A stretch of DNA of 42,954 bases from Clostridiales bacterium (GTDB taxonomy: Bacteria > Bacillota > Clostridia > Christensenellales > CAG-138), in NCBI GenBank assembly GCA_004557245.1, contig SFEL01000016.1, positions 1-42,954 on the forward strand, read 5' to 3'. Numbering within the stretch: position 1 is the first letter of the stretch; every line of letters begins with the position of its first letter. Made by a program: the position numbers and the translations under genes. The notes below the pieces were generated by a model. The model saw only the letters and a program-made list of their open reading frames with translations, had not been told where the DNA came from and searched no databases. This document shows, one piece after another, positions 33,515-41,846 of the stretch.

Positions 33515-33901
33515 TTACGGAATCCATTTGCTGGAAGTTTCTGATGTTACGGAATAGCTCGTGCCATTTTTTGAAGAAGTATGCGTACCAGTAACCTTAT
33601 AGTAGTGTCCGCCATCTACGGTTTTTGTTCCTGACGCATCTGCATAGTCAGTATTTCTTAGCTGGCTGGAAGCTCTCGCTACTTCATACCAGATAGTCCC
33701 TCGCTGTTCCCAGAGAATTACTGTTATGCCTATGGTGTCCTCTGTTTGAGCGGATGTGGAGTATCCGCCAAACGATACTGAGCGCCCGGTGTTATCAAAA
33801 TAGCAGCGGCCGCCGGCCTGGCGGGTTGCCGCTAAAGCTGCGGTACAGATTGAAAGGCACAGGATAAGGATAAGCGCAAGGGAAAGGATTCTTTTCTTCA
33901 T
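33515..33901 (-). CDS. Small secreted protein under the ECF promoter
   Basis: 128 residues with an obvious signal peptide (KKRILSLALILILCLSICTA, cleavage near ALA-AT). The mature part is small, strand-rich and Gly/Ser/Thr/Tyr-rich (GGRCYFDNTGRSVSFGGYST, then WEQRGTIWYEVARASSQLRN). It may belong to DUF6147 (a weak recollection, not tested). AGGAGG lies before the ATG. An ECF-type motif D sits 50-75 nt upstream on the minus strand, tying it to the sigma factor. Confidence 0.8.
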   Translation of the reverse strand: MKKRILSLALILILCLSICTAALAATRQAGGRCYFDNTGRSVSFGGYSTSAQTEDTIGITVILWEQRGTIWYEVARASSQLRNTDYADASGTKTVDGGHYYKVTGTHTSSKNGTSYSVTSETSSKWIP

Positions 33902-33944
33902 ATTAGAAGCCTCCTAAAAAATATATTTGCAGATAAACCGCTGT

Positions 33945-33976
33945 TTATATGACACCTCAACTACGAAAAATCTTTC
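33945..33976 (-). promoter_or_regulatory. ECF-type promoter motif D (minus strand)
   Basis: Reading the minus strand: GAAAGATTT (33976-33968), 12-nt spacer, GTGTC (33955-33951) then ATATAAACAG, about 40 nt before the start codon of the secreted-protein gene at 33901. Confidence 0.7.
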
Positions 33977-34018
33977 GCCGGTTTCAAAAATATATTTTTA
34001 TTTATTTTGGATTTTTAT

Positions 34019-34051
34019 GACAGATTTACCCCTTCCTCAGGTGTCTATATA
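34019..34051 (+). promoter_or_regulatory. ECF-type promoter motif B
   Basis: GACAGATTT (34019-34027), 13-nt spacer (one more than the other copies), GTGTC (34041-34045) then TATATAGCAGA. The -10 side is nearly identical to motif C before the sigma gene (GTGTCTATAAAGCAGA). Confidence 0.65.
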
Positions 34052-34134
34052 GCAGAGATTGCTGAATCTCAATTCAAAAGCCGTTTATAACCCGGCGGCC
34101 AGGGAGGGATGCCTATGATTGTCCATATATGAAA

Positions 34135-34201
34135 ATACCCCTGCATATTGCGAACGGGCGGCTCACATCGCCGAAAAGGCGATGCCAATTTGCAAGGGTA
34201 T
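34135..34201 (+). ncRNA. Stem-loop in the leader of the 34263 gene
   Basis: An outer stem 34135-34150 with 34186-34201 (14 of 16 pair) encloses a 7-bp hairpin CATCGCC-GAAAA-GGCGATG (34166-34184). It lies about 60 nt before the start codon. It could be a leader control element or a small RNA; nothing more can be said from sequence alone. Confidence 0.45.
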
Positions 34202-34262
34202 GGCTAAATTGTATCTTATGTTCCACGAAAAAACAACTACGGTATTTGAAAGGAGATAAATT

Positions 34263-34787
34263 ATGAAAAAGTTGCTTTCAATTATTCTTTGCTTTTCTTT
34301 GCTTGCTGCTTGGGGAACAACTGCCTTTGCCATGGAACCCACACCTGAATGCAAGGAAGCACCGCCAATTAGTGTAGATGCTACCAATGTTGATATTCTC
34401 TACGAGTCTTTCATGAGAGGTGATAATCCGCCTACCAGCACGACTACGTTACCTTATAGCGCAGCAAGCAGTTCTACTGGGATTAATAGCTATGTCTATA
34501 CTAACTATAAGTTCAAGCCTAGTAGCCTCGGAAAAATTCACACAACCTTCACTGGCAATTCTAACCCTAAAGGCAATTCGGTAACCGTAGATATATATCT
34601 TTATGATGCCACAGCCGGCAATGTTGAAGTCGCATCATATTCTTTAGGCTCAGCTACCGCATGGAGCGGTCAAGGTGTCAGCTGGTACAACCTGAACACC
34701 TCACATTATTACTATTTCAAAATCGTAAAATCTGTGGGAAGCGCTCGTCTTGTTTTTACCCTTGATTGCGTTGCTCAAAACTGGTAA
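34263..34787 (+). CDS. Secreted protein of unknown function, likely ECF-regulated
   Basis: 174 residues. Signal peptide about 1-23 (KKLLSIILCFSLLAAWGTTA, FA cleavage). The mature protein is Ser/Thr/Tyr/Asn-rich and strand-rich (YSAASSSTGINSYVYTNYKF, then VTVDIYLYDATAGNVEVASY), resembling a small beta-sandwich surface or secreted protein. AAAGGAG sits 7 nt before the ATG. Expression is probably from motif B about 210 nt upstream. Not recognised. Confidence 0.8.
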   Translation: MKKLLSIILCFSLLAAWGTTAFAMEPTPECKEAPPISVDATNVDILYESFMRGDNPPTSTTTLPYSAASSSTGINSYVYTNYKFKPSSLGKIHTTFTGNSNPKGNSVTVDIYLYDATAGNVEVASYSLGSATAWSGQGVSWYNLNTSHYYYFKIVKSVGSARLVFTLDCVAQNW

Positions 34788-34804
34788 ATTCAGAGTGATT
34801 AAGG

Positions 34805-34832
34805 ATGAGGGAGGCGTATACGCCTCCCTCAT
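34805..34832 (+). terminator. 28-bp perfect palindrome after the secreted-protein gene
   Basis: ATGAGGGAGGCGTA (34805-34818) followed by its exact complement TACGCCTCCCTCAT (34819-34832). Followed by ATATCTAAT, so a weak but very stable terminator hairpin. Confidence 0.7.
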
Positions 34833-34874
34833 ATCTAATCCACGATAAATACCCCATGATGCTCAAAACACACA

Positions 34875-34930
34875 ATTACAAATTGATTACATTTTTGCGG
34901 TAGATTTTACTGGGAAAGGGCTAATATAAT
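34875..34930 (+). promoter_or_regulatory. Response-regulator operator and promoter, copy 1
   Basis: Direct repeats ATTACA (34875-34880) and ATTACA (34886-34891) with 11-bp period, then 33 nt to -10 TATAAT (34925-34930). The -35 position (AGATTT) is poor, as in activator-dependent promoters. A period of 11 bp is typical of OmpR-family operators. An identical layout occurs at 38479-38534. Confidence 0.7.
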
Positions 34931-34960
34931 AAAATACAAAACACGGAGGGGTAATATGAG

Positions 34961-36364
34961 ATGAAAAAGACGATCGTTGTTTTGTCTATGATAATGATAA
35001 TTGCCATCACCGCAATCGGGTGCCAAAAAACGCCGGAAAGCCCACTTATAATTGGGAAAAGCAGCGATGATCTAATCGATAAGGCCAGCGAAGGATTAAG
35101 CGACGAAAGCGTAGCTGAAAAAGTGAACGCTCCTCTGCAATATGAAGCGGATTTTGTAAGTTCTGACGGAATGACAGCCGTTTCGGTAAATGCCGCAATC
35201 GATGTGCCGGAAGCCAGCACGGCACCAATTATCAGAATAAGCACAGGCTCCATATCCCAAGAGCAGGCAGATGTGCTGCTGCATGAGCTCGTTCGTTCGA
35301 AATTGTACGACCCATATTCCGCACCCTCAAAAAGCAGCATTATGAAACAGATACTCATAGCGCAACAGCAGCTTTTTTCCGGCCCCTCTGATGAGGATTT
35401 AAGGATGTCGCACTATGGCAAAAACGGAGAAATCTTGACATGGGAAGAATGGATGCAACAATCTATCGCCGCTTTATATCAGGAGTACAACACGGCGGAC
35501 GATGCGCAGGATGCCCCTATCTCGGGTTTGTTCGAGGTCGATGATGAAGGTTTTGCATTGATATACGGCGAAGGTATATCGTTAGAGTTTGGCTATGAGG
35601 GCATACAGATATATAACGGACAGGGTTTAGGTAATTCCCGCGCTTTATATTCGCAGAACACGGCTCCGGACGGCTTTGTAATGAGCTATGTCACAGCGGA
35701 AAACATAACTCGGCTTGATAAGTCAATAAGCCTGGAGGATATTCCGCAAATTACCATTTCGCAGGAAAAGGCAAAGCAGCTGTGCGACAGCTTGACCGAA
35801 AAGCTGAATATTCCCTTTATGATGCACTATTCAACAACAAAAGAATACGGCGGTGCAGGCGGAACAAATCCGGTCAGATGCTGCTATGTGCTGCGGTATA
35901 CCCGCGATTTTAACGGGCTGCCCATCACCTATACCTCGAATAGAGGCGACGCTATTACAGATTCGGGTACTTATAACGAGCCGTGGCCATATGAAACGCT
36001 TACATACTATGTGAACGATGACGGCATCGTTGGAATGCGGTGGGAGGCACCCTATTCAATTCTTGAAAATGTTACCGAAGATTCCTCTCTTATCCCTTTC
36101 AGTGAAGTGGAGAAGATTTTTGAGAAAATGATCGCCGTAAAATACGCAAACACACAAAGCATTATCACCATTGAAAATATACGCTTCGGCTATGCACGCG
36201 TTGCGGAACAAAACCGAAGCGGAAGCGCGCTCCTGGTTCCGGCATGGGATTTCTTCGGAACGATTTCGGATTTCAACGGTATCTCGCGGTCCGACTACGG
36301 AACGAGCCTTATTACTATCAACGCCATCGACGGCAGCATAATCGACAGAGGATTGGGATATTGA
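34961..36364 (+). CDS. Lipoprotein, DUF6034-like, first copy
   Basis: 467 residues. Lipoprotein signal about 1-21 (KKTIVVLSMIMIIAI, lipobox TAIGC, Cys21). The mature protein is acidic and extracellular, with paralogous segments shared with the second copy, e.g. AKQLCDSLTEKL.., RYTRDFNGLPITY and the C-terminus IDRGLGY. The DUF6034 label is from memory. GGAGG lies before the ATG. The promoter with ATTACA repeats suggests control by the adjacent two-component system. Probably an outer sensor or binding partner in envelope stress or peptide resistance (inference). Confidence 0.75.
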   Translation: MKKTIVVLSMIMIIAITAIGCQKTPESPLIIGKSSDDLIDKASEGLSDESVAEKVNAPLQYEADFVSSDGMTAVSVNAAIDVPEASTAPIIRISTGSISQEQADVLLHELVRSKLYDPYSAPSKSSIMKQILIAQQQLFSGPSDEDLRMSHYGKNGEILTWEEWMQQSIAALYQEYNTADDAQDAPISGLFEVDDEGFALIYGEGISLEFGYEGIQIYNGQGLGNSRALYSQNTAPDGFVMSYVTAENITRLDKSISLEDIPQITISQEKAKQLCDSLTEKLNIPFMMHYSTTKEYGGAGGTNPVRCCYVLRYTRDFNGLPITYTSNRGDAITDSGTYNEPWPYETLTYYVNDDGIVGMRWEAPYSILENVTEDSSLIPFSEVEKIFEKMIAVKYANTQSIITIENIRFGYARVAEQNRSGSALLVPAWDFFGTISDFNGISRSDYGTSLITINAIDGSIIDRGLGY

Positions 36365-36400
36365 CAAACAGGGAATATGCTTTTGATACAAGGAGGACAT

Positions 36401-36439
36401 ATGATAAATTGCTTTTATAAACGGAGGGCGGCAGCATGA
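36401..36439 (+). CDS. 12-residue leader peptide coupled to the response regulator
   Basis: The ORF reads MINCFYKRRAAA. It has a perfect AAGGAGG (36390-36396) and ATG 36401, and its stop TGA overlaps the response regulator start as ATGA (36436-36439). The very strong ribosome site and the exact overlap suggest translational coupling rather than chance. A TTGACA at 36361-36366 overlaps the preceding stop codon and could be a -35 element, but no good -10 was found. Confidence 0.5.
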   Translation: MINCFYKRRAAA

Positions 36440-37098
36440 AAAACAGGATACTCATTGTCGAGGACGACCACGCCATATCCGACGCCGTAGCGCTCAATAT
36501 GCAGTTTGTCGGCTATGGATATGCCGTGTTTGACGATGGGAAAAAGGCCGCGGATAGCCTTGCGGACGACCATGCCTTTGACCTTGCTCTCTTGGACATC
36601 ATGCTTCCCGGTATCGACGGCTTTGAGCTGTTTTCCTATATGGAGAAGTATAATATTCCCGTAATATACATGACCGCAAAGACGGACTCCGCATCGGAAA
36701 TCAAAGGCCTTATGGATGGCGCGGAGGATTATATCGTCAAACCCTTCGATGTGCTCACGCTCATGGTGCGCATCGAAAAGGTATTAAAGCGCACCGGCAG
36801 GCTGAACACGGTCTACCGAGTTCGGGACATTGAGGTAAACAGCGAAACGCGCGTCGTTACAAAGGCCGGCGAGGAGGTGGAGCTTCAGCCGCTGGAATTT
36901 GACGTGCTGCTGACGCTCCTAAAGAACAAGAACCTGACTGTATCACGGGAGCAGCTCCTTTCTGATGTTTGGGGCTATGAATATGCGGGCGAAACGAGGG
37001 CGGTGGATATGAAAATATCCAACCTACGCAAAAAGCTGAATCTTGGGGATGCGATACGGGCTATACCTAAACTCGGCTACCGATTGGAGGAACGCTGA
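36436..37098 (+). CDS. OmpR/VanR-type response regulator
   Basis: 220 residues. Receiver domain about 1-115 with acidic pocket Glu9-Asp10-Asp11, phosphoacceptor Asp54 in LLDIMLPGIDGFEL, and the switch residues MTAK and KPFD. A winged-helix DNA-binding domain spans about 125-220 (LEFDVLLTLLKNKNLTVSRE, RAVDMKISNLRKKL). It pairs with the kinase starting one base after its stop. Its likely binding sites are the ATTACA repeats before the lipoprotein genes. Confidence 0.93.
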   Translation: MKNRILIVEDDHAISDAVALNMQFVGYGYAVFDDGKKAADSLADDHAFDLALLDIMLPGIDGFELFSYMEKYNIPVIYMTAKTDSASEIKGLMDGAEDYIVKPFDVLTLMVRIEKVLKRTGRLNTVYRVRDIEVNSETRVVTKAGEEVELQPLEFDVLLTLLKNKNLTVSREQLLSDVWGYEYAGETRAVDMKISNLRKKLNLGDAIRAIPKLGYRLEER

Positions 37099-37099
37099 A

Positions 37100-38479
37100 A
37101 TGAAGCTGTGGCAAAAAACCTCTCTCATCTGTATCGCCGTGCTGCTCGTCATCGTCACGGCCTGTTCCGCTGTACTTCTCATCCATTCCAAAAACAGCAT
37201 ATTGGAGCTTACGTACAGCCGAGCAAGGGACAGGCAAAAAAGCCTTGCCTCCTCTTTTTCGGAAATGGCGGGTTATTATATTGCGGAGAACGATTCGTGG
37301 ACGGTGGAAAACTCCCTCGTCAACTACTGCTTCTCCCGCTTTGCCGATTCCTCCTCCGTACTTATGCGCGGGGATGAAACGCTCTATTCCGGCGTTTCGG
37401 TCAATCCGCGCGCGTTTCTGCCGCTGCCCGAAAACGAATATTCTATGAAGATCGCGGAGCGGGAAATAGACGGGCGCAATGTGCTTATTGCGGGCAGCCT
37501 TGTAGCGGTGAGAAACACATCCTACGCCGTATATGTGGTGGAGGACATCTCCACGACCTACAACAGCATCGTAAGCTTAGCGTGGACATTTGCCGCCGTA
37601 AGCCTCGCGGGCATCCTTTTGGGCGCGGGCTGCATCGCGCTCATCATGCACAGGAGCACAAGGCCGCTCACCTCCCTTGCAAAAACGGCGCGACAGATCG
37701 CGGGCGGCGATTATTCCATGCGGGCAGATGTGCATACGGGAGACGAGATAGGAGCGCTTGCGGGGGATTTCAACCTGATGGCGGAGGCCGTTGAAACGCG
37801 CATAGCGGAGCTTATGGAAACCGCCGAGCGGCAGCGGCTTTTCATCGGCGGCGTGACCCATGAATTCAAGACGCCGCTTACGGCGCTGCTGCTCCACTCC
37901 CGTATGCTGCGGCGGGCAAACATGACGGACGAGGAAAAGGACGCATCCTTAGAGCATATCGAGGGTCAATGCGAATGGCTGGAGCGGCTGGTGCAGACGC
38001 TTTTGAAGCTTATCACGCTGGAGCGCGAGATAGAGCGCAGGCCCTGCGAGGTTGACGCGCTGTTTGACACTGTGCGGCAGAACACGCAGAAAAGCCTTGC
38101 CGACCGTGGCGTGACTCTCATCACCCATTCCGGCGGCGGGACGCTGAACTGCAATGCGGACCTTATCCAGTCCCTGCTCATCAACCTTGTGGACAATGCA
38201 GCAAAGGCATATGACACGGACGCGCCGGACAAGCGGGTTCTCCTCACCTTCTCCGGCGATACCATAGAGGTCAGAGACTTTGGGCGCGGCATTCCGAAGG
38301 AATCAATGGAGCGCATATTTGAGCCGTTCTACATGGTGGACAAATCCCGAAGCAAAAAAGCCGGCGGCAGCGGCCTTGGCCTTGCGCTGGTAAAAAGGAT
38401 CGCGGACGCCCATGATGCGGAGCTTACGGTAAAGAGCGGCGTTGGGAAGGGCACGACCGTGCGGGTGCGCTTTCAATAA
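37100..38479 (+). CDS. Sensor histidine kinase, HAMP/HisKA/HATPase
   Basis: 459 residues. Membrane segment about 7-30, an extracytoplasmic sensor region of about 125 residues, a second membrane segment near 165-190, HAMP about 190-240, phosphoacceptor His254 in VTHEFKTPLTALLLHSRML, N box NLVDNAAKAYD, G boxes DFGRGIP and GGSGLGLALV with an FEPFYMVDKSR F box. Domain layout fits small-molecule or cell-wall stress sensing. The ATTACA operator 2 begins on its stop codon. Confidence 0.92.
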   Translation: MKLWQKTSLICIAVLLVIVTACSAVLLIHSKNSILELTYSRARDRQKSLASSFSEMAGYYIAENDSWTVENSLVNYCFSRFADSSSVLMRGDETLYSGVSVNPRAFLPLPENEYSMKIAEREIDGRNVLIAGSLVAVRNTSYAVYVVEDISTTYNSIVSLAWTFAAVSLAGILLGAGCIALIMHRSTRPLTSLAKTARQIAGGDYSMRADVHTGDEIGALAGDFNLMAEAVETRIAELMETAERQRLFIGGVTHEFKTPLTALLLHSRMLRRANMTDEEKDASLEHIEGQCEWLERLVQTLLKLITLEREIERRPCEVDALFDTVRQNTQKSLADRGVTLITHSGGGTLNCNADLIQSLLINLVDNAAKAYDTDAPDKRVLLTFSGDTIEVRDFGRGIPKESMERIFEPFYMVDKSRSKKAGGSGLGLALVKRIADAHDAELTVKSGVGKGTTVRVRFQ

Positions 38480-38534
38480 TTACATTTTAATTACAACTTG
38501 ATGATGGATTTTGCATCGGCGCTTACCGTATCAT
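38479..38534 (+). promoter_or_regulatory. Response-regulator operator and promoter, copy 2
   Basis: ATTACA (38479-38484) and ATTACA (38490-38495), 11-bp period, then 33 nt to TATCAT (38529-38534), the same spacing as copy 1. It starts at the kinase stop codon. It probably drives the downstream lipoprotein and perhaps the ABC operon. Confidence 0.7.
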
Positions 38535-38568
38535 GGTGACAACGATAACAAAGCGAGGTGTTACGGAT

Positions 38569-38664
38569 ATGAAAAAGAGAATCGCAATATTGCTTATCAC
38601 GATTATGGCATTTGGCGCTGCCTTATGCCTTAAAACGGTTTATTGTCCCAATTTGCACATATAA
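38569..38664 (+). CDS. 31-residue hydrophobic micro-ORF, possible lipoprotein remnant
   Basis: Starts at ATG 38569 with GAGGTG about 8 nt upstream. The product is a signal-peptide-like hydrophobic stretch with Cys20 followed by LKTVYC and then stops. Position relative to the operator promoter equals that of the first lipoprotein gene, and the start KK.I..L..I.A resembles its signal. It is likely the front of a decayed third lipoprotein copy, or a real membrane peptide. Confidence 0.4.
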   Translation: MKKRIAILLITIMAFGAALCLKTVYCPNLHI

Positions 38665-38777
38665 CATAGGGGTTAACAGCATTAGCGTTTGGAAAAACCT
38701 ATATGATTTGATTTATCTTTTGCTGTTCGCCATGATTATATGCATAATCAATAAAACAAACACAAAGGAGATTTGTC

Positions 38778-40226
38778 ATGGACATTAGAAAAGGGCTTTT
38801 ATTCACAATTGTTAGTGTCGTTGTGCTTGCATTATCATTCTTGCTATCTGCATGCCAACCCACTCCGGAAAGCAACTGCCACCATGAAGCGCCACCTTCA
38901 TATGGTATTGAAGCTGAATCCCCCGATTTAGAGGAAGTCAACCACTATAAGAATACCAATGCAACTTGGGAGGAAGAATTCACAGGTAAATCAGATTCGC
39001 TAACTATACGTGTCAACGCTGTATTACCTATCGGCATAGATAATATCAAAAAGCAGTATATCGCCCAGTCACTTCATTTTGACAGGGAGGATGTTATTCG
39101 TCTGTCACACGCGATTTGGGGCGACAAAACCATCTATGCAAACACATCAGATATATTGACAAAAAATGAAATAATGGAAATTATACTCAGATTAGAAGGG
39201 CAAGAAGTAAGCGAGTCAAATTCTGCATTTTCCGGTGCAGCAGGTATAGCGGGAGCAGATACAAGTTCACAGCTCTCATCCTTTAGACAAATGTACGCAA
39301 ACGCTCCAGATGAACGCAAATGTATCGAAACAGATTACTCTTTTGCAGATATAGCTGGCATAACCGGCCTTTCTTTCGCCGACTTAATGACGATAGCTAA
39401 TGACGGGACGGTTTCCACGCTCACAGTAATAAACGATGTGCATTTTATGGATACTTCAGTAGAGTATGTTCGCGATGCTATACACACAAACTATATAGAT
39501 AGGGCTGCAACATATGGAGATGCACCTAGGGGAGTTGAAGTTTCTCAAGAAAACGCCGTGGATGAGGCTAAGCAATTCCTCAAAACACTGGGCTTAGATG
39601 ATTTTCACTATGTAACCAGCAAGTATTGGACAAATGCACCTTTAGGAGTGAACATAAATAGCTCGTACTATACTGATGAAGCGAATCAGTGCTATGCACT
39701 TTACTTTACAAGAGAAATCAATAAATTGCCCGTTAATATGGTTTTTGATTATGATAGTCCAAAGTCCGAAGGATATGATGGGGCGGCTTATGCACCGTTA
39801 TGGCAGGGAGAGTATATTATCATATGTGTGGACCAGCAAGGAATTGCATACATGAAATGGGTGAATCCAACGAATATAACACCTACTGAAAATACAGCTG
39901 AATTGTTAAATTGGGAAGAATTAAAACAATGCTTTAAGAAAGCGGTTTCCATAATCAATATTGATGTTGGTAATAGTAGCAACGAGAGCGTGCAAACATT
40001 TATTGAAATTGACAGCATTAATCTTGGCTATGCTTATACACGAATACCAAATCAAACCGGCACTTATAAGCTCAGCCCTGTCGTAGATTTTATTGGAAAG
40101 AGATATTCCACATATACAAACAAACAGGGGATCTCTGTTACAAGTAATACAACAAGTGCAGACCATTCTTTTGTTACTATAAATGTAGAAAATGGGAACA
40201 TCATTGACAGGGGAGTTGGTTATTAA
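38778..40226 (+). CDS. Lipoprotein, DUF6034-like, second copy
   Basis: 482 residues. Lipoprotein signal with lipobox about LLSAC (Cys26). It shares with the first copy LYFTREINKLPVNMVFD, the region NLGYAYTRIPNQTGT and the C-terminus IDRGVGY. Low GC. AAAGGAG lies 7 nt before the ATG. It sits between the kinase and the ABC operon, so it may be the exported partner of the transporter or the sensor ligand binder (inference). Divergent enough from copy 1 to be an old duplication. Confidence 0.75.
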   Translation: MDIRKGLLFTIVSVVVLALSFLLSACQPTPESNCHHEAPPSYGIEAESPDLEEVNHYKNTNATWEEEFTGKSDSLTIRVNAVLPIGIDNIKKQYIAQSLHFDREDVIRLSHAIWGDKTIYANTSDILTKNEIMEIILRLEGQEVSESNSAFSGAAGIAGADTSSQLSSFRQMYANAPDERKCIETDYSFADIAGITGLSFADLMTIANDGTVSTLTVINDVHFMDTSVEYVRDAIHTNYIDRAATYGDAPRGVEVSQENAVDEAKQFLKTLGLDDFHYVTSKYWTNAPLGVNINSSYYTDEANQCYALYFTREINKLPVNMVFDYDSPKSEGYDGAAYAPLWQGEYIIICVDQQGIAYMKWVNPTNITPTENTAELLNWEELKQCFKKAVSIINIDVGNSSNESVQTFIEIDSINLGYAYTRIPNQTGTYKLSPVVDFIGKRYSTYTNKQGISVTSNTTSADHSFVTINVENGNIIDRGVGY

Positions 40227-40296
40227 ATATCAGTAAGTAAACTTAACATGTATGCGCAAAGCAATAAGCACATCACGGAAAGGAGAGAGCGAACCC

Positions 40297-40956
40297 ATGA
40301 AACGAGCCATTTTCGCCGGCCTGCGGCAAGCCATATTCAGCCGTGGGTTCATCATCAGCGCAGCAGGCACCGCCCTCATACTCCTTCTTTCCTCCGTTCA
40401 GGGCATCCTCTCCGCCTTCCGCTCGGCGGAGCTGCTTTCCCCCGGCTACCACAGCGACCTTATCATGGGCGCGCTGTCGTCCGACGCCATGGCGCTGGCC
40501 CTGCCCATACTCGCCGCGCTGCCGTATACCGCGTCATTCATTGACGACGTGAAGAGCGGCTTCATAAAGGAATACCTGCCCCGCACCACCGTGCCGCGGT
40601 ATATCGCGGGGAAGGCCGTGGGCTGCGCCGTTTCCGGCGGGCTGGTGCTCTCCCTTGGTATATTCATAGCCTACGGCTTCGCCGCGCTCATGTTCCTGCC
40701 CATGGAAGCCTACCCCAAGGCGGGCGAAAGCGTGCCGAATTACTTTGGCAATCTAATGGAGACTGCGCTCATGTTCTTCGCATCGGGGGCCTTCTGGTCG
40801 CTGACGGGCATGACCTTCGCCGCGCTTACCGACCTCAACCCGTCCCCAAGGTGGGTGTTCGGTAAAATAGGGGTGGCTGTGCTGCTTATCGAGTTCAGCC
40901 TGCTGATGGCCCTTGCCTTTGCATACGCCGCGAAAAGGAGGCTTGAACGAATATGA
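40297..40956 (+). CDS. ABC transporter permease 1
   Basis: 219 residues from ATG 40297 (AAGGAG at 40279-40284). Hydrophobic segments at about 15-35, 58-80, 105-135, 150-175 and 190-212. Basic N-terminus (KRAIFAGLRQAIF). No Walker motif, so a membrane subunit. Overlaps permease 2 by ATGA at 40953. GC content is higher than in the second lipoprotein. Organisation of two permeases and an ATPase is typical of antimicrobial-peptide or lantibiotic export/immunity transporters (inference). Confidence 0.8.
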   Translation: MKRAIFAGLRQAIFSRGFIISAAGTALILLLSSVQGILSAFRSAELLSPGYHSDLIMGALSSDAMALALPILAALPYTASFIDDVKSGFIKEYLPRTTVPRYIAGKAVGCAVSGGLVLSLGIFIAYGFAALMFLPMEAYPKAGESVPNYFGNLMETALMFFASGAFWSLTGMTFAALTDLNPSPRWVFGKIGVAVLLIEFSLLMALAFAYAAKRRLERI

Positions 40957-41846
40957 AGCCGAAGCAGATCTTCGCCGTAACCAAGTACAACTTCCGCCGC
41001 TGGCACAAAAACCCAAGAATAGTTATCACCTTCTGCCTTGCGTTCGTGCTTTGCTTCCTGCTGTCCGACAAGGCCGTGAAGTTCGCCAAGGAGTACGATA
41101 CCACCATGCAGCTTGTGGAAGCCTTCGTGTGGACGTTCGGGGACAGCAACTCAATACTTCTTTCCTCGCTGCTATTGCTTCTGCTCTTTGCGGACATGCC
41201 CTTTATCAGCCCCGCCACGCCCTTTTACCTCATGCGCATAGACCGCAAGACCTGGCTCATGGGGCAGGCGACGTATATCGCCTTGGCCACGCTTATATAC
41301 CTCGCGTTCATACTGATCTCCACCTCCCTGGTCTGTATGCGGCAGAGCTTTGTGGGGGATATGTGGTCTGAGACCGCCGCAATCCTCGGCTACTCCGGCG
41401 CGGGGCAAAAGGTGGCCCTGCCGGCGCTTGTGAAAACGCTTGAAATGAGCCGCCCGTATGAATGCATGGCGACCATATTCCTGCTGATGCTGCTGTACAC
41501 CCTGCTCATGGTGTTCGTCATGCTGCTGTTTAACCTTAAAAAAGGTCAGCTTGCGGGTATAGTTTCCGTGTTCGCGTTCAGCCTGTTCGGCTTTTTACTC
41601 AACCCCCAGACCATAAAGGCTATATTCAAACTGCCGGATGCGCTCATGTACAAGGCCAACGTTGCGGTGGGCTGGCTTTCGCCGCTGAACCAGGCCACAT
41701 ACCACATGCACAACTTCGGCTACGACCTGCTGCCAAGGCTATGGCAGACGTATCTTATATTCGCAATGCTCATCGCCCTGTGCTTTTTCCTTTCCCTTCG
41801 GGCGGTGCGGAACTACAACTTTAACTTTGGCGGTACTGAAGCATGA
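40953..41846 (+). CDS. ABC transporter permease 2
   Basis: 297 residues. A basic start (KPKQIFAVTKYNFRRWHKNP), then hydrophobic segments near 25-42, 70-90, 110-135, 173-195, 200-225 and 265-285. Coupled to both neighbours by ATGA overlaps (40953 and 41843). No sequence family recognised beyond an ABC-2-like membrane protein. Confidence 0.8.
   Translation: MKPKQIFAVTKYNFRRWHKNPRIVITFCLAFVLCFLLSDKAVKFAKEYDTTMQLVEAFVWTFGDSNSILLSSLLLLLLFADMPFISPATPFYLMRIDRKTWLMGQATYIALATLIYLAFILISTSLVCMRQSFVGDMWSETAAILGYSGAGQKVALPALVKTLEMSRPYECMATIFLLMLLYTLLMVFVMLLFNLKKGQLAGIVSVFAFSLFGFLLNPQTIKAIFKLPDALMYKANVAVGWLSPLNQATYHMHNFGYDLLPRLWQTYLIFAMLIALCFFLSLRAVRNYNFNFGGTEA

Larger units (their letters stand above)
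33902..34262. promoter_or_regulatory. Divergent intergenic region with two ECF motifs and a structured leader
   Basis: No gene is seen in these 361 nt. They hold motif D (minus), motif B (plus), AT-rich DNA and a large stem-loop at 34135-34201 in the expected 5' leader of the 34263 gene. The leader from motif B to the gene is about 210 nt, long enough for regulation. Confidence 0.6.
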
